NCBI RefSeq assembly: GCF_900660615.1
Contig: NZ_LR215023.1
Location: forward strand, 806,001-870,000
Source of the DNA: Malacoplasma iowae
Lineage (GTDB): Bacteria > Bacillota_I > Bacilli_A > Mycoplasmatales > Mycoplasmoidaceae
Length of the DNA: 64,000 nt
Reading direction: 5' to 3'
Made by a program: the position numbers and the translations under genes. The notes beneath the pieces were generated by a model. The model had not been told where the DNA came from and ran no database searches. It saw only the letters and a list, made by a program, of their open reading frames with translations. Each line of letters opens with the position of its first letter. The stretch's first letter is position 1. This document shows positions 9,921 to 22,752 of this stretch, in pieces.

Positions 9921-12908
9921 TTAAATAAGTATATTTGCTAATGATAATTTAACTTTTCCATAATTAAGAGTTGAATTAAATATTGGAACACGAACATCTG
10001 CAACTGCATCAATAACTAAATTTGTTTTAGTTAAAGAAAAACTATTTGATCAACCACTAGAAGTTTTTACCTTGAATGGTAAGTAAACATTATTAGAGAA
10101 ATTAGAAATATTTAAAAATATGACCAAATCCAATGTTGTTTTTTTATTACCAACTTTACCTAAAACTCTAAATGGAATTCTAATTTTAACACCTTTATCA
10201 ACTTTGTCTTTTTTCGCTGTTTCTGTTCCTGTGTAAGTAGAATTTAATGCATTATAAGAAAATAAATATCCATTCTTATTCAGATTAGAATTTTCAAAGT
10301 CTGTTATTAACATTTTATTCAAATTATTTTCATCATTAATTTTATTAAAAAATGTTTCACTACCAACCGTTTCATTTTTACTTAAGGAAGTTAATGTAAA
10401 ATTAGAATTTATTGAATTAAATGTATTTTGATCTATATTTAAATTTAAATAAGAAAAACTATAATCTTTCATATATAAATCATCTCTATAATCAAAATTA
10501 TTTAAAATTTTGTTTACGTCATAACTATATAATACTCCAGATGTAGAATAAACCTTAGATAATATGTTAACAATAGTTAAACCAACTTCATTTCATATGT
10601 TAAATCCATAACCACCAAGAGTTTGATCTCCAAAATTAGTTTTTATTTTTTCAAACATTGATGGAGCATTCAAACTAATTTTTAAAACATATGGTAATTG
10701 AATTCCAAAATATCATTTTCCATCTGTATCTTTTGTTGGATTAAGTCATAATTTTTGGTTTGTATTACTATAATTAAATGAAATTTTATCATTGTTTCCA
10801 AATGTTAAATTATCAGGAATCTGTTTTAATATGTCAGTAATATCTTTGTGATTATCATTATCACTAAAAATATATCATTCATATCCAGCACTTTTATCTG
10901 TATTTATTACTTGATAACCATCAACTTGACTATCAATTGATGCTGTATCAATACCAAGTTCTTTTAAATCTATTTTCTTAGGAAATAATTTTTTTACTGG
11001 TGTTAAATCAATTGTTATTTCACTATTAAAAACATATTCATAACTATAATCATATGTAACTTTTTGATTTTGTTTATCATATGAAAAATTATTAAATTTC
11101 TTATCAATTGTTGTTTTATTTAAAATCCCTTCAGTTAATGGTTTTAATGTTTTGTTGAAAATATCTAATAAGTTTTCTTTGCTAAAACCATCTGAATTAA
11201 GAAATAAACTTAAAATAGATTTTATTGTTTGATTATTGCCAATTAAACTTCCAATTAATCCAATAATTTTTTCTTTATTATCAACAAATAATTCAATTAA
11301 TGGTTTATTAATGCTATTATTTTTGAAAAGTTCAACCAATAAATCAATAATAGCTGAAAATTGAGAACCAATTGCGCCTTTTAATAAATTAATGATTTCA
11401 TCATTAGTTAATGCAGTTTTAAGCATATCAAATAATGTTCCATCATTTAATAAACAATCTATAAGAACATTAACAAATGAAAGATTGTTAGCTCCAAATT
11501 TTCCCAATAAACCATGAATCTCTTCTTTTAGTTTATTTTTTTCATCTTGTGTCATGTTGGGTTTAAATTTAGTTAAAAGTGAACTAATTAAATTAACCAC
11601 AAAAGGATCTTTACTAATTAAACTAGTAATTATTTCTGTAAAGATTTGGTTGTTATTTGCAATAACAACAATTAGCGGTTTGTTTTCTACAAGTAAATCA
11701 ATAAATAAATTATATACTTTTTCACCTTTTGGTATGATATTTAATTCTTGTAAGATTTTTACAAAACTTGGAGTAATTTTTTTAATTAATGTTAATGCAT
11801 TATCATTATTACCAAGTGAAGTAACAAGTGCATTAGCAGCCGTTACAAATTCTTTATAAATTTGTTGACTACCTGCAACTCCTTTTTCAATACTATCTTT
11901 TATTTCTTGTTCTGTTAATGCATTGTAATATGCTTTAACTTGTTCGTGATCTAAAGCTCCTTCATAATCTAATGCATCAGTTACATATGTATATTCTGTT
12001 AAAAATAAATTTGAGAATGTGTTTTTAGTAAATGAAAAATTATTTTCGCTAAATTTAATTTTTCCATCACTTGTGTTCTCTTCATTAGAATAAGTGTTTT
12101 TACCATTAGTTCCATTTGGTTGTTCTGGATTATCTGGTTGTTCTGGTTTACTTGGTTCATTTGGATTACTTGGTTCTTCTGGATTACTTGGTTCATTTGG
12201 ATTGCTTGGTTGTTCTGGAACATAGAATTCACTCTTAGTTAAACTAAATTCAACATTATCAAAACTTACACCCAAAAAATATCTATTATTACTTGAGTTA
12301 ATAATAAATTTTGGTTGTTGAGAACCAATATTAAGATCTAGTATTAAATAATCATATCCTTCTAGTTCAATAGAATGTCCTTCAAAATTGAATACTTGTT
12401 TATCATATCTATTGTTTTCAATTTTTAAACTAATAGATAAACTTACTTTTAATTCATTTTTTTCTTCATTTTTAGTTACTTCTAAAGCAGTTGGTTTATT
12501 GAAATAAAAAGAAAATATACCTCTATTTTCTGCATATATTTTATAAAAATAAGAATAAGCGTCTTTTAAAAACATTTCTTTTGAAACTTTATTTTGAATT
12601 TTAGATTCATCAAAAGCATTAGTTAAAAATTCTTTTATACTTCTATAAACTTTATCTTCATTATCGTTATTAACATCAATAACTTTTATATCACCTGAAG
12701 CACTAATAGATTCTTTAATTTCTGGTTCAACATAACTTTTTTTAACAACATTTGAACTCCCTGTAGAATTATCAACAATTCCACCACCTTGATTAATGTT
12801 ATTATTATGATTATTACCAAAACATGAAGTTAAAGGTATAGTCACCAAAGAAGTTGTTAAAGCTAAACTAAAAATCTTAATTAATCTATTTCTTTTTTTA
12901 AAACCCAT
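9921..12908 (-). CDS. Large surface lipoprotein with hexapeptide repeats
   Basis: A 995-residue protein. A basic N-terminus and hydrophobic stretch end in the lipobox PLTSC (Cys29), so it is predicted to be a diacylated lipoprotein on the outer face of the membrane. After a beta-rich module ending SNNRYFLGVSFDNVEFSL come five tandem six-residue repeats of the PSNPNE type (about residues 231-264), then a long helical region with recurring LLVELFKNNSINKPLIELF-like units, then a C-terminal domain. The module and helical region are shared with the lipoprotein at 26572-29337, so the two are paralogues. It has its own promoter and hairpin. Function is unknown; adhesion or antigen roles would be guesses. 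Confidence 0.85.
12117..12218 (-). repeat. Tandem 18-bp repeats coding PSNPNE-type hexapeptides
   Basis: Five to six degenerate 18-bp units encode PSNPNE, PSNPEE, PSNPNE, PSKPEQ and PDNPEQ in frame within the lipoprotein gene. Copy number could change by slippage without shifting the frame. Confidence 0.8.
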
Positions 12909-12934
12909 AAAAACAACCCCAAATTTTTATTAGA

Positions 12935-12940
12935 ATTATA
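12935..12940 (-). promoter_or_regulatory. -10 box of the lipoprotein gene
   Basis: TATAAT on the minus strand 26 bases before the ATG; the ribosome site is GGGG about eight bases before the start. Confidence 0.5.
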
Positions 12941-13133
12941 ATCTTTTATTAAATAATATTATATTTTAAATTTTTATTTACTTTATAACAAAAAATATAT
13001 TTCTTCTAATCTTCTAATTTAATTTTAAAAAGAAAAACTATAAAGTAAAACTTTTTATTACCACTAACAAAAAATTAATAGTTTGAATTAATGGTTTATT
13101 TTCTGGTTTTATATTTAATATTTAAATTAAAAA

Positions 13134-13157
13134 TGTGTACATTAACAAATGTACACA
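13134..13157 (-). terminator. Terminator of the ATP synthase transcription unit
   Basis: Perfect 10-bp stem TGTGTACATT/AATGTACACA with a 4-base loop, 14 bases past the last gene of the unit and followed on the minus strand by TTTTTAATTT. Confidence 0.85.
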
Positions 13158-13171
13158 AGCACAAAATATTA

Positions 13172-14524
13172 TTAAATAAATTCATTTAGTCTTCTTATGA
13201 TTCTTTTATGACGGTAAGCAAATATTAATGCACAACTAAATAACGATATTAGATAAGGAAATATCAAAAGGAAAATAAATATTGTTATATTAAAAGGATC
13301 ATTTGTTGATGTTGAATATAAAATTATAGGATAAATGATCACAATTGCTGTGGTGATTAAATTTATATAAATTAATAAATAAAAAAATAAGCTAAATATT
13401 TTAAAGATATAGTTACCAGTAATTATTGTGTTGTATATTAACGATTTAAATTTATCAAACAAAATGCTTATTGCAAAAATATTGAATAGGATATTTAATA
13501 TTACAAAAAATGAAAAGACAGCAATAATAATTCCATTGTTGTTATTAACATTAAAACCTATATAACTATAAATTGTTCCAAGATTTAAAAATATTTCACT
13601 AAAAAGAAATATTATTAAAAGAAAAAATTTTTCTTTAAACATTAATTTTAACAAATTAAAAGTATTAGTATTTTTTTGTTCAAAAAATTTATTATGTTTA
13701 TTGTTTAAATCATATTGCTTATTTCTTATAACTAAAACATCATTATAATTGCTATTATCAACACATAATTCATAAGTTTTTTTAGAATAGTAATTTATTT
13801 TTTGACTACTAAAAAAGATTATAGTTTTAGCTAATTGTTCTGTTTTAAATGGTACATTTAAATCTTTTTTAATTACATCAATAGCATTGTCATTTTGATT
13901 TTTCAAAAATTTTTCAAGATTTAAAAAGAAATATTTTTTATTATCAATATTTGTGAAATATCTTTCTATTCCTTTAATAAAAACATATTTAGGATTATTA
14001 ATGGTTATTAACAACAAAATGTAATCTAAAATTTTTATTTCTTCTAATTGTTTTAATTTTAAATTTCTATATTCAAAAAGTCCAAATGATTGTAAAAGCA
14101 GTTCTGCTTCTTTTAGTGCTTGTTTAGTTTTATTTCCAAAGCAAACAAGTTTTAAAACCAAGTGATCAATTAAAGTTTTATTTAATTCATAAACATCAAA
14201 TTCACTAATAATCGCAAAGTTTTTACTTATAAAATCAGCTTTTTGTTTCAATGAAAAAGAATTTATATTGTACTCATCAAAAATAATATTTCCAAGCTCT
14301 GGTTTATAAAATCCTGTAAAGATAAAGAAAATATCATTTAATAGTTCATTATTATTACAATTTAAAAAATTAATTTTGTTTTCATGTACTGTAAAAGTTA
14401 AACCATTTTTATATAGATCACTATAATAAAAAACAAAATCACTACCATCTTTATTTAATAAATGGTTATGATTTTGTTTATTATTATAATTTTTTCTAAA
14501 GATAACTGATTCAAACTTTATCAT
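13172..14524 (-). CDS. Degenerate ABC-ATPase domain fused to a membrane domain
   Basis: 450 residues. The first half follows the ABC ATPase layout: TGFYKPELGNIIFDEYNINS at about residue 70 is the segment after Walker A, LKQLEEIK at about 175 stands where the LSGGQ signature belongs, and NNPKYVFIKGIERY is the Walker B line. But the Walker A lysine is Leu62 (CNNNELLND), the signature is lost and the Walker B Asp-Glu pair is Lys-Gly, so ATP hydrolysis is not expected. Residues about 295-445 form roughly four transmembrane helices. It lies 18 bases after atpC and before the unit's terminator, so it is co-expressed with the ATP synthase. Its role is unknown; a scaffold or assembly role is only a guess. 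Confidence 0.65.
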   Translation of the reverse strand: MIKFESVIFRKNYNNKQNHNHLLNKDGSDFVFYYSDLYKNGLTFTVHENKINFLNCNNNELLNDIFFIFTGFYKPELGNIIFDEYNINSFSLKQKADFISKNFAIISEFDVYELNKTLIDHLVLKLVCFGNKTKQALKEAELLLQSFGLFEYRNLKLKQLEEIKILDYILLLITINNPKYVFIKGIERYFTNIDNKKYFFLNLEKFLKNQNDNAIDVIKKDLNVPFKTEQLAKTIIFFSSQKINYYSKKTYELCVDNSNYNDVLVIRNKQYDLNNKHNKFFEQKNTNTFNLLKLMFKEKFFLLIIFLFSEIFLNLGTIYSYIGFNVNNNNGIIIAVFSFFVILNILFNIFAISILFDKFKSLIYNTIITGNYIFKIFSLFFYLLIYINLITTAIVIIYPIILYSTSTNDPFNITIFIFLLIFPYLISLFSCALIFAYRHKRIIRRLNEFI

Positions 14525-14542
14525 ATAGATATAATTATATCT

Positions 14543-14944
14543 TTATTTTATAGATTTAATTTTTTTTATTAAATATATTTCCATGTCTACATCAAAATAA
14601 TCATGGTTAGGTAAATGAGTTAATACATCATAATCTCTTTCTTTATCATGTTGAAGTTGATCAATATTCTCTTGATTAAATGGAACAAAAAAACCAGTCA
14701 CAATTTCTAACAAATTGTTATTGATACAAAACATTCCATCATCTATAAGATAAAAATGTTCTTTGTTTTCAATATCTGTTATTTTAATTTTTCCAAATTT
14801 AATTGTTCCAACAGTTGGTGCATAATTTTTAAACAAAACAATATCACCATCTGTACATCTAAATCCAATCTTAACAATATCTTGATCAAACCCACTACCA
14901 ATAGGTGTAAGAATATTTAATCTTAAATTTTCTGGTTTACTCAT
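14543..14944 (-). CDS. atpC: ATP synthase epsilon subunit
   Basis: 133 residues; the N-terminal beta-sandwich (LNILTPIG, later KNYAPTVGTIKFGKIKI) matches the epsilon fold with its conserved PG(H/T)-type turn. It couples the F1 head to the c-ring and regulates activity. It follows atpD by two bases, the expected last F1 gene. The C-terminal helical hairpin appears reduced and hydrophilic. Confidence 0.85.
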   Translation of the reverse strand: MSKPENLRLNILTPIGSGFDQDIVKIGFRCTDGDIVLFKNYAPTVGTIKFGKIKITDIENKEHFYLIDDGMFCINNNLLEIVTGFFVPFNQENIDQLQHDKERDYDVLTHLPNHDYFDVDMEIYLIKKIKSIK

Positions 14945-14946
14945 AA

Positions 14947-17353
<2,407 letters not shown>

Positions 17354-17361
17354 AATTTAAA

Positions 17362-18900
17362 TTATTCTGATTCAAAACCTAAATTATAGTTTGGAATATG
17401 TTTTACAAAATCGCCAACTAACTTATTAAATTCTTTATTTAATTCTTCTTTTATTTCATCTGTTACATCTTTTAATTCACGAATCTTTTTGATTACAGGT
17501 TTATCATTGAAGTATTTGAAAATTTCATTTTTAAATTCTTCAATTGATTGTTCAGGTATTCATTTAATAATTTTTTCTTTGATTGCATAAAGTAATAAAA
17601 CTTCATTTTCATGAGTCAATGGCATATGTTGGTTTTGTTTAATAATACTCATAACTTTTTTACCATGACTTAAAATGTCTTTTGTTTCTTTATCAAGATC
17701 ACTACCAAATTGACTAAAAGCATCAAGTTCTCTAAACTGAGCCAATTCAAGTTTTAAACTACCTGACATTTTTTTAATAGCTTTTGTTTGTGCTGCACTA
17801 CCAACACGGCTAACAGATAACCCTGCATCAATTGCTGGACGTTGACCAGCATTAAATAAACTTGTCATCATGAATAATTGTCCATCTGTAATTGAAATTA
17901 CATTTGTTGGAATATAAGCTGAAATATCACCAGCTTGTGTTTCAATTATTGGTAATGCTGTAATACTTCCACCACCATTTTTTTTGTTAACTCTTCCACT
18001 TCTTTCTAAAAGTCTAGAATGTAAATAGAATACATCACCAGGATAAGCTTCTCTTCCAGGTGGTCTTCTTAATAATAGTGAAAGTGTTCTATAAGCTTCA
18101 GCATGTTTTGAAAGGTCATCATAAACAATTAAAACATCTTCACCTTTAGACATTCATTCTTCAGCAATTGTAATTCCAGCAAATGGAGCTAAGTATTTAA
18201 GTGATGGTAAATCTGATGCTGACGATGAAACAATAGTAGTATATTTCATAGCATCATTTTCGCTCAACACATTAAGCAATTGAACAATTGTTGAGTTTTT
18301 TTGTCCAATTGCAACATAAATACATTTAACGTTTTTACCTTTTTGATTTAATATGGCATCAAGTGCAACTGTTGTTTTACCAGTTTGCTTATCACCAATA
18401 ATAAGTTCTCTTTGTCCTTTACCAATTGGGAACATTGAATCAATTGATAATATACCAGTTTCAAGAGGTTGATCAACAGACTGTCTAGTCATAACACCTG
18501 GTGCAACTTTTTCAATTGGCATAGTTTTTTTATAGTTAATTTTTCCTTTACCATCAATTGGTATTCCAATTGGATTAATAACTCTTCCAATTAATTCGTC
18601 CCCCACTGGAACACTAACAACAGTTTTAAGTCTTTTAACTAAACTTCCTTCTTTAATATTTTCATAATCACCTAAAACTACAACACCAACAGTATTTACT
18701 TCAAGGTTTAATGTCATCCCATAAGAACCGTTTTCAAATAAAACTAATTCATTAAGCATAACATTAGAAAGTCCACTTACTTGAGAAATTCCATCACCAA
18801 CATTGATTACTTTCCCAACCTCTGAAACAATGGCTTTATTTCCATACTCTTTAACTTGTTCTTTAATGATTTTTGAAAATTTATCCAATGATACATCCAT
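17362..18900 (-). CDS. atpA: ATP synthase alpha subunit
   Basis: 512 residues, normal length. Non-catalytic nucleotide-binding F1 subunit with Walker A GDKQTGKT near residue 175, the [20 protein letters not shown] and SITDGQLFM motifs and the VSRVGSAAQ segment. The ATG at 18900 is two bases from the atpH stop, with a GGAGGTG ribosome site lying in the end of atpH. Confidence 0.97.
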
Positions 18901-18902
18901 AG

Positions 18903-19454
18903 TTAACGTTCACCTCCTTCATTTATATTGTGTAATTTATCTTTCAATGAATTAATTTTTCCTTTAATTGAAAAATCCAAAACATTGTTATTATATGTAA
19001 TTTTTATTCCCCCAATTAATGCTGGGTCAATAATGATGTCATAAACTAATTCTTTTTTTGTTTTTATTTTAATAAGTTCTAAAATTTTACTTAATTGATT
19101 TTCGTCTAATGCAAATGGAGTATAAATTTTAACGTGTAGAATTTGTTTTTCTTCGTCAAAGATTTTAAAGAAATCTTTGATTATTAAAATAATATTTTCA
19201 AAAAATTCATTATCTATTAAAAGATACATAAAGTTAATAATTAGTTTATTTATTTCATTATTAAAAATTTTACCTACAATTTTTTTTCTTTCGTTTTTAC
19301 TTAAATTTAATGATGACAAAATACTTATAATTTCATTATTGTTTTTGAATGCTAAAAAAACATCTTGTACATCATCAACAAATTTTTTGTCATTTTCTAA
19401 AGCAATTGAATACAAAGCACTAGCATATTCATGAATTTGTGAAGTTAAATTCAT
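18903..19454 (-). CDS. atpH: ATP synthase delta subunit
   Basis: 183 residues, the peripheral-stalk subunit that ties F1 to subunit b. It shows the delta pattern: helical N-terminal domain ([13 protein letters not shown]) and C-terminal [27 protein letters not shown], equivalent to the family's GGxxxxxGxxxxDxSxxxxLxxL end. Located between atpF and atpA as expected; its last codons encode the next gene's ribosome site. Confidence 0.92.
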   Translation of the reverse strand: MNLTSQIHEYASALYSIALENDKKFVDDVQDVFLAFKNNNEIISILSSLNLSKNERKKIVGKIFNNEINKLIINFMYLLIDNEFFENIILIIKDFFKIFDEEKQILHVKIYTPFALDENQLSKILELIKIKTKKELVYDIIIDPALIGGIKITYNNNVLDFSIKGKINSLKDKLHNINEGGER

Positions 19455-19457
19455 TTA

Positions 19458-20024
19458 CTATTCTTCTTTTAATTTAGTACTTTCAAGATCTTTAATAATT
19501 GAATCAACTAAATCTTTGTTTTCAGATTTATCAATTTTTTTACCAAGAAGTACTTCTGCTGCATCAAGTGCTAAATCAAAAACTTGTGAATTCATTTTTT
19601 TATTTAATTCATTCTCTTGTTTTTTAATATTTTCACTTGCTTCTTTTTCAATAAATGCTGCTCTGTTTTTAGCTTTCTTTTCAATATCTTTTCTTAATTC
19701 ATCAGCTTCAAGAGTTGCATTATTAATAATTTCTCTAGCAGTTTGTTTTGAATCAAGTAATTCTTGTTTTGAAATTTCAAGATTTTTGTTTGCTTCAATT
19801 CTTGCTTCTTTAGATTCAACTACATTTTTCTCTATGACATCTTTTCTTTTCTTTAAAAATTCTTTTGTAGGTTTTCAAGCAAATCAAATAATTGCCCCAA
19901 GGATAATCAATGTAGCAACAATATGAGCAATAAATACTCATAAGTTAGGAAATAATTGATTAACAATTTCATCACCACCAGGGGCAGCTGTTGCATTAAT
20001 TATTGTTATAACTTTTTCTAACAC
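19458..20024 (-). CDS. atpF: ATP synthase subunit b
   Basis: 188 residues with one N-terminal membrane helix (VFIAHIVATLIILGAIIWFAW, about residues 27-47) followed by a long charged coiled coil, the peripheral stalk. The start is GTG at 20024, six bases from AGGTG; the nearest ATG is out of frame. The gene ends with two stops (TAG, TAA) just before atpH. No lipobox is evident, unlike the lipoprotein-type b subunits of some mycoplasmas. Confidence 0.9.
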
Positions 20025-20084
20025 ATTAATCACCTAGTTTCTTTAATATATAAATGTAAAAAATACAAAATGTATTTAATAAAA

Positions 20085-20399
<315 letters not shown>

Positions 20400-20409
20400 T
20401 TAATAAAAA

Positions 20410-21351
20410 TTAAACACTAGAGACACTGCTAAGTTTTACATATCCATCAGGATAATAATCAATAAATTTATATTGTCTATCATTAAGTTCAATTGATTCA
20501 TCATCTCCACGTTCTAAAGATCAATAAACCATTGTTAATAGAGTAAATACATATGCTTGTATAGTACCAACAAACAAGTCAAAATAACTATGTAATAGTG
20601 GTGCAACAACACCTGCAATTATAACTATTGGGTGTCAAGTTTCTTTTGTTGGATCATGACCTATAAATGTCATTGGCAACGCATAAAATAAAGTCAATAT
20701 GAATCCACCAGCAAAAATATTTCCTCATAAACGTAATGAAATAGAAACTAATGGTGTTATTTTCCCAATAACTTCAAGTGGGTTTACCATTACAGGAATT
20801 TTTGTAGAGCCTTTTTTAGTTTTAATTGGAATATTAAATGTAAATCTTTTTAGATAACTTAATTTTTGATATCTAAAACCAACAACAATAGTTCCAATAA
20901 AAGTTACAATTCCCATTGAGAATGTAACTGTTGCTGAACTGGTTGGATTTTCAAAACCTAAAATTCCTATCATATTTGAACATCATATATATAAAAATAA
21001 TGTTAGAAAATATGGTGTGAATTTATAAAATTTATAACCCAAAGTATCAAAAGATAACTTTTTAAAATATTCAATAATAGTGAATAAAAGTAAAGCTAAA
21101 CCTTTTGGTGCTGATTCTCCGTTTAACTTTTTCAAAGCTCGATAATAATATACAAAAATAGCGAGTAGAATAAAAGCAACAAGAGCTATAGAGAAAATTT
21201 GAGGCACAATCTTTGTGTAATCTCAAGCACTTAAACCACCAGATTCTGTTGCGGTAGAAAGAGCATTTTCCCCTGAACCATTATTAATTCAAGAATCGCT
21301 TGATCCACCATTAGAATTTCATGGTGCTGCATATAATACAAAATCTAACAT
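20410..21351 (-). CDS. atpB: ATP synthase subunit a
   Basis: 313 residues, a polytopic Fo subunit. The essential arginine is in SISLRLWGNIFAGG (about residue 210), and the last helices carry the polar VAPLLHSYFDLFVGTIQAYVF-type segment. An N-terminal Ser/Gly/Asn-rich extracellular stretch of about 45 residues precedes the first helix. The start ATG at 21351 has a strong AGGAGG nearby. First structural Fo gene in the usual order. Confidence 0.95.
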
Positions 21352-21392
21352 GCAACCTCCTTTCCCTATAAAAAGGGTAGACACAAGGCAAA

Positions 21393-21905
21393 TTATTTTT
21401 GGAATGTGTTCAAACTCTTTTTAAAAAAATAAACGCTACTCATAATAATAGCAATTAAAATTATAACTCCAAATAAAATTCCATAAAAATTAATTACAGA
21501 ACTTTCTATTTTTAATATAAGAAGAATGATACTTAAAGCTAATAAAACAACAATAATTGAGTATTTAATAAAATATATAACCATAAAAAATGAAAATCTT
21601 CTTTCTCTTACAAGTTGTTTTAATTTCTTTAATTCATAATAATTCATATAAATTGCAAAAATAATAAATGGAATAGAAATTAAAAAACCATAAAAAAAAG
21701 AAATTGTAAGGTTAGATAAAAAACCAACTAATAAACTAATAAAAACACCAAGACAAAATAAACTAATATTAAATATCAGTTGTGTCTTGATGTTTTTATT
21801 TAATAATCTTTGATCTATTTCTCTTGTAGTGTTTTTTATCACTTTATTATTTTGTTGAAGTGTTATATTTATTTCTTCTTTACTTATTTCATTTTCATTT
21901 TTCAT
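21393..21905 (-). CDS. Four-helix membrane protein in the AtpI position
   Basis: 170 residues with a charged N-terminal 45 residues followed by four hydrophobic helices (about 43-65, 67-87, 103-127, 135-160). Sequence similarity to AtpI is not obvious, but position directly upstream of atpB, size and topology match the AtpI/UncI assembly factor for the c-ring. It starts 24 bases after the DprA-like gene. Function is inferred from context only. Confidence 0.5.
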   Translation of the reverse strand: MKNENEISKEEINITLQQNNKVIKNTTREIDQRLLNKNIKTQLIFNISLFCLGVFISLLVGFLSNLTISFFYGFLISIPFIIFAIYMNYYELKKLKQLVRERRFSFFMVIYFIKYSIIVVLLALSIILLILKIESSVINFYGILFGVIILIAIIMSSVYFFKKSLNTFQK

Positions 21906-21929
21906 ATAAATATAATATTACAACTTTAA

Positions 21930-22637
21930 TTAGTGAAGTAGTTTTTTTTCAAAAAAATCACTTATAGAATTTATCTTTTTAAATTCAAATATGTTTTCTA
22001 TATTGTCATATCAATAGAAATTACTTTTTTCTATCCTTAATATATTAAGAAGTTCTTTTAATTTAATTTTGTCATGGCAATCAAAAATAAGATTTTTTGA
22101 TATTCCAAAAATAATTCTTAAAAAAGACTGATCATAATAGTCAGATTTAATTTTATTTGGAATCTCTGTAATAACCAAATTATTAGAGTCTATAATTTTT
22201 TCAAAAATATCATCTTTTTTAATGTTATTTAAACCATATTTATATAATGCTATAAATCTAATATTTTTTTCTAATAAAAAGTTTATTAATTTCTTTTGAT
22301 TAAAATCCACAATATAAACAACAAATTTATTTTTTAATATATCATCCAATAATTTTTGATTTAAATTGTTGTCATCAACAATTATAGAAACATAACTATC
22401 TGTTTTAAATAACAAACTTCTATTACCATAAACAAATAATGAAAATGGTGGTTTATATATACTCTTTAAATGAATTGGATAATTTCTATCAATTAATGAT
22501 ATATAGTGATTTTTATGAAGCACATAAAGTTTTTGTGCACTTTCATATGTTATTGCTTCTTTTGCTGATAATGCATAAAAAATTGCATCTCAGTCTCCTC
22601 TATACTTTATAGTAAAAAATAATAATACTTTCTCCAT
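21930..22637 (-). CDS. Degenerate DprA/Smf-like protein
   Basis: 235 residues. The opening part matches the pre-Rossmann segment of DprA (LIDRNYPIHLKSIYKPPFSL then FVYGNRSLL), and the middle keeps DprA landmarks: IRFIALYKYGLNNI (the AVLGSGLD strand) and NNLVITEIP (the LLISEYP strand). The GSR and SGxAxGID motifs that form the DNA-binding surface are missing (SIIVDDNN in place of GSR), so DNA-processing activity is doubtful. The ATG at 22637 has a strong GGAGGG site. It leads the ATP synthase transcription unit, which is unusual. Confidence 0.6.
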
Positions 22638-22702
22638 ATTCCCTCCACTATATAAATGTTTATTTTTAATAGAAACTACAAATTTTTTTTAAAAAAATAA
22701 AA

Positions 22703-22730
22703 AACTCATAATCTATATAGATTATGAGTT
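22703..22730 (-). terminator. Terminator of the ABC exporter operon
   Basis: Perfect 11-bp stem AACTCATAATC/GATTATGAGTT with a TATATA loop, 22 bases past the ABC stop and followed on the minus strand by TTTTTATTTTTTT. Confidence 0.9.
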
Positions 22731-22752
22731 GGAGTTGATTATTAAATAATAT

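Noticed and set aside
11554-11859. Plus-strand frame of 101 codons inside the lipoprotein gene
   Set aside because: Antisense shadow of the helical repeat region, no ribosome site.
12117-12218. Possible CRISPR-like or regulatory DNA repeat
   Set aside because: The 18-bp units are in frame, code for a proline-rich spacer and have no spacers between them.
11999-12232. A minus-strand frame with repeated NQVIQ-type sequence
   Set aside because: Shifted reading of the PSNPNE repeat DNA in the large lipoprotein gene.
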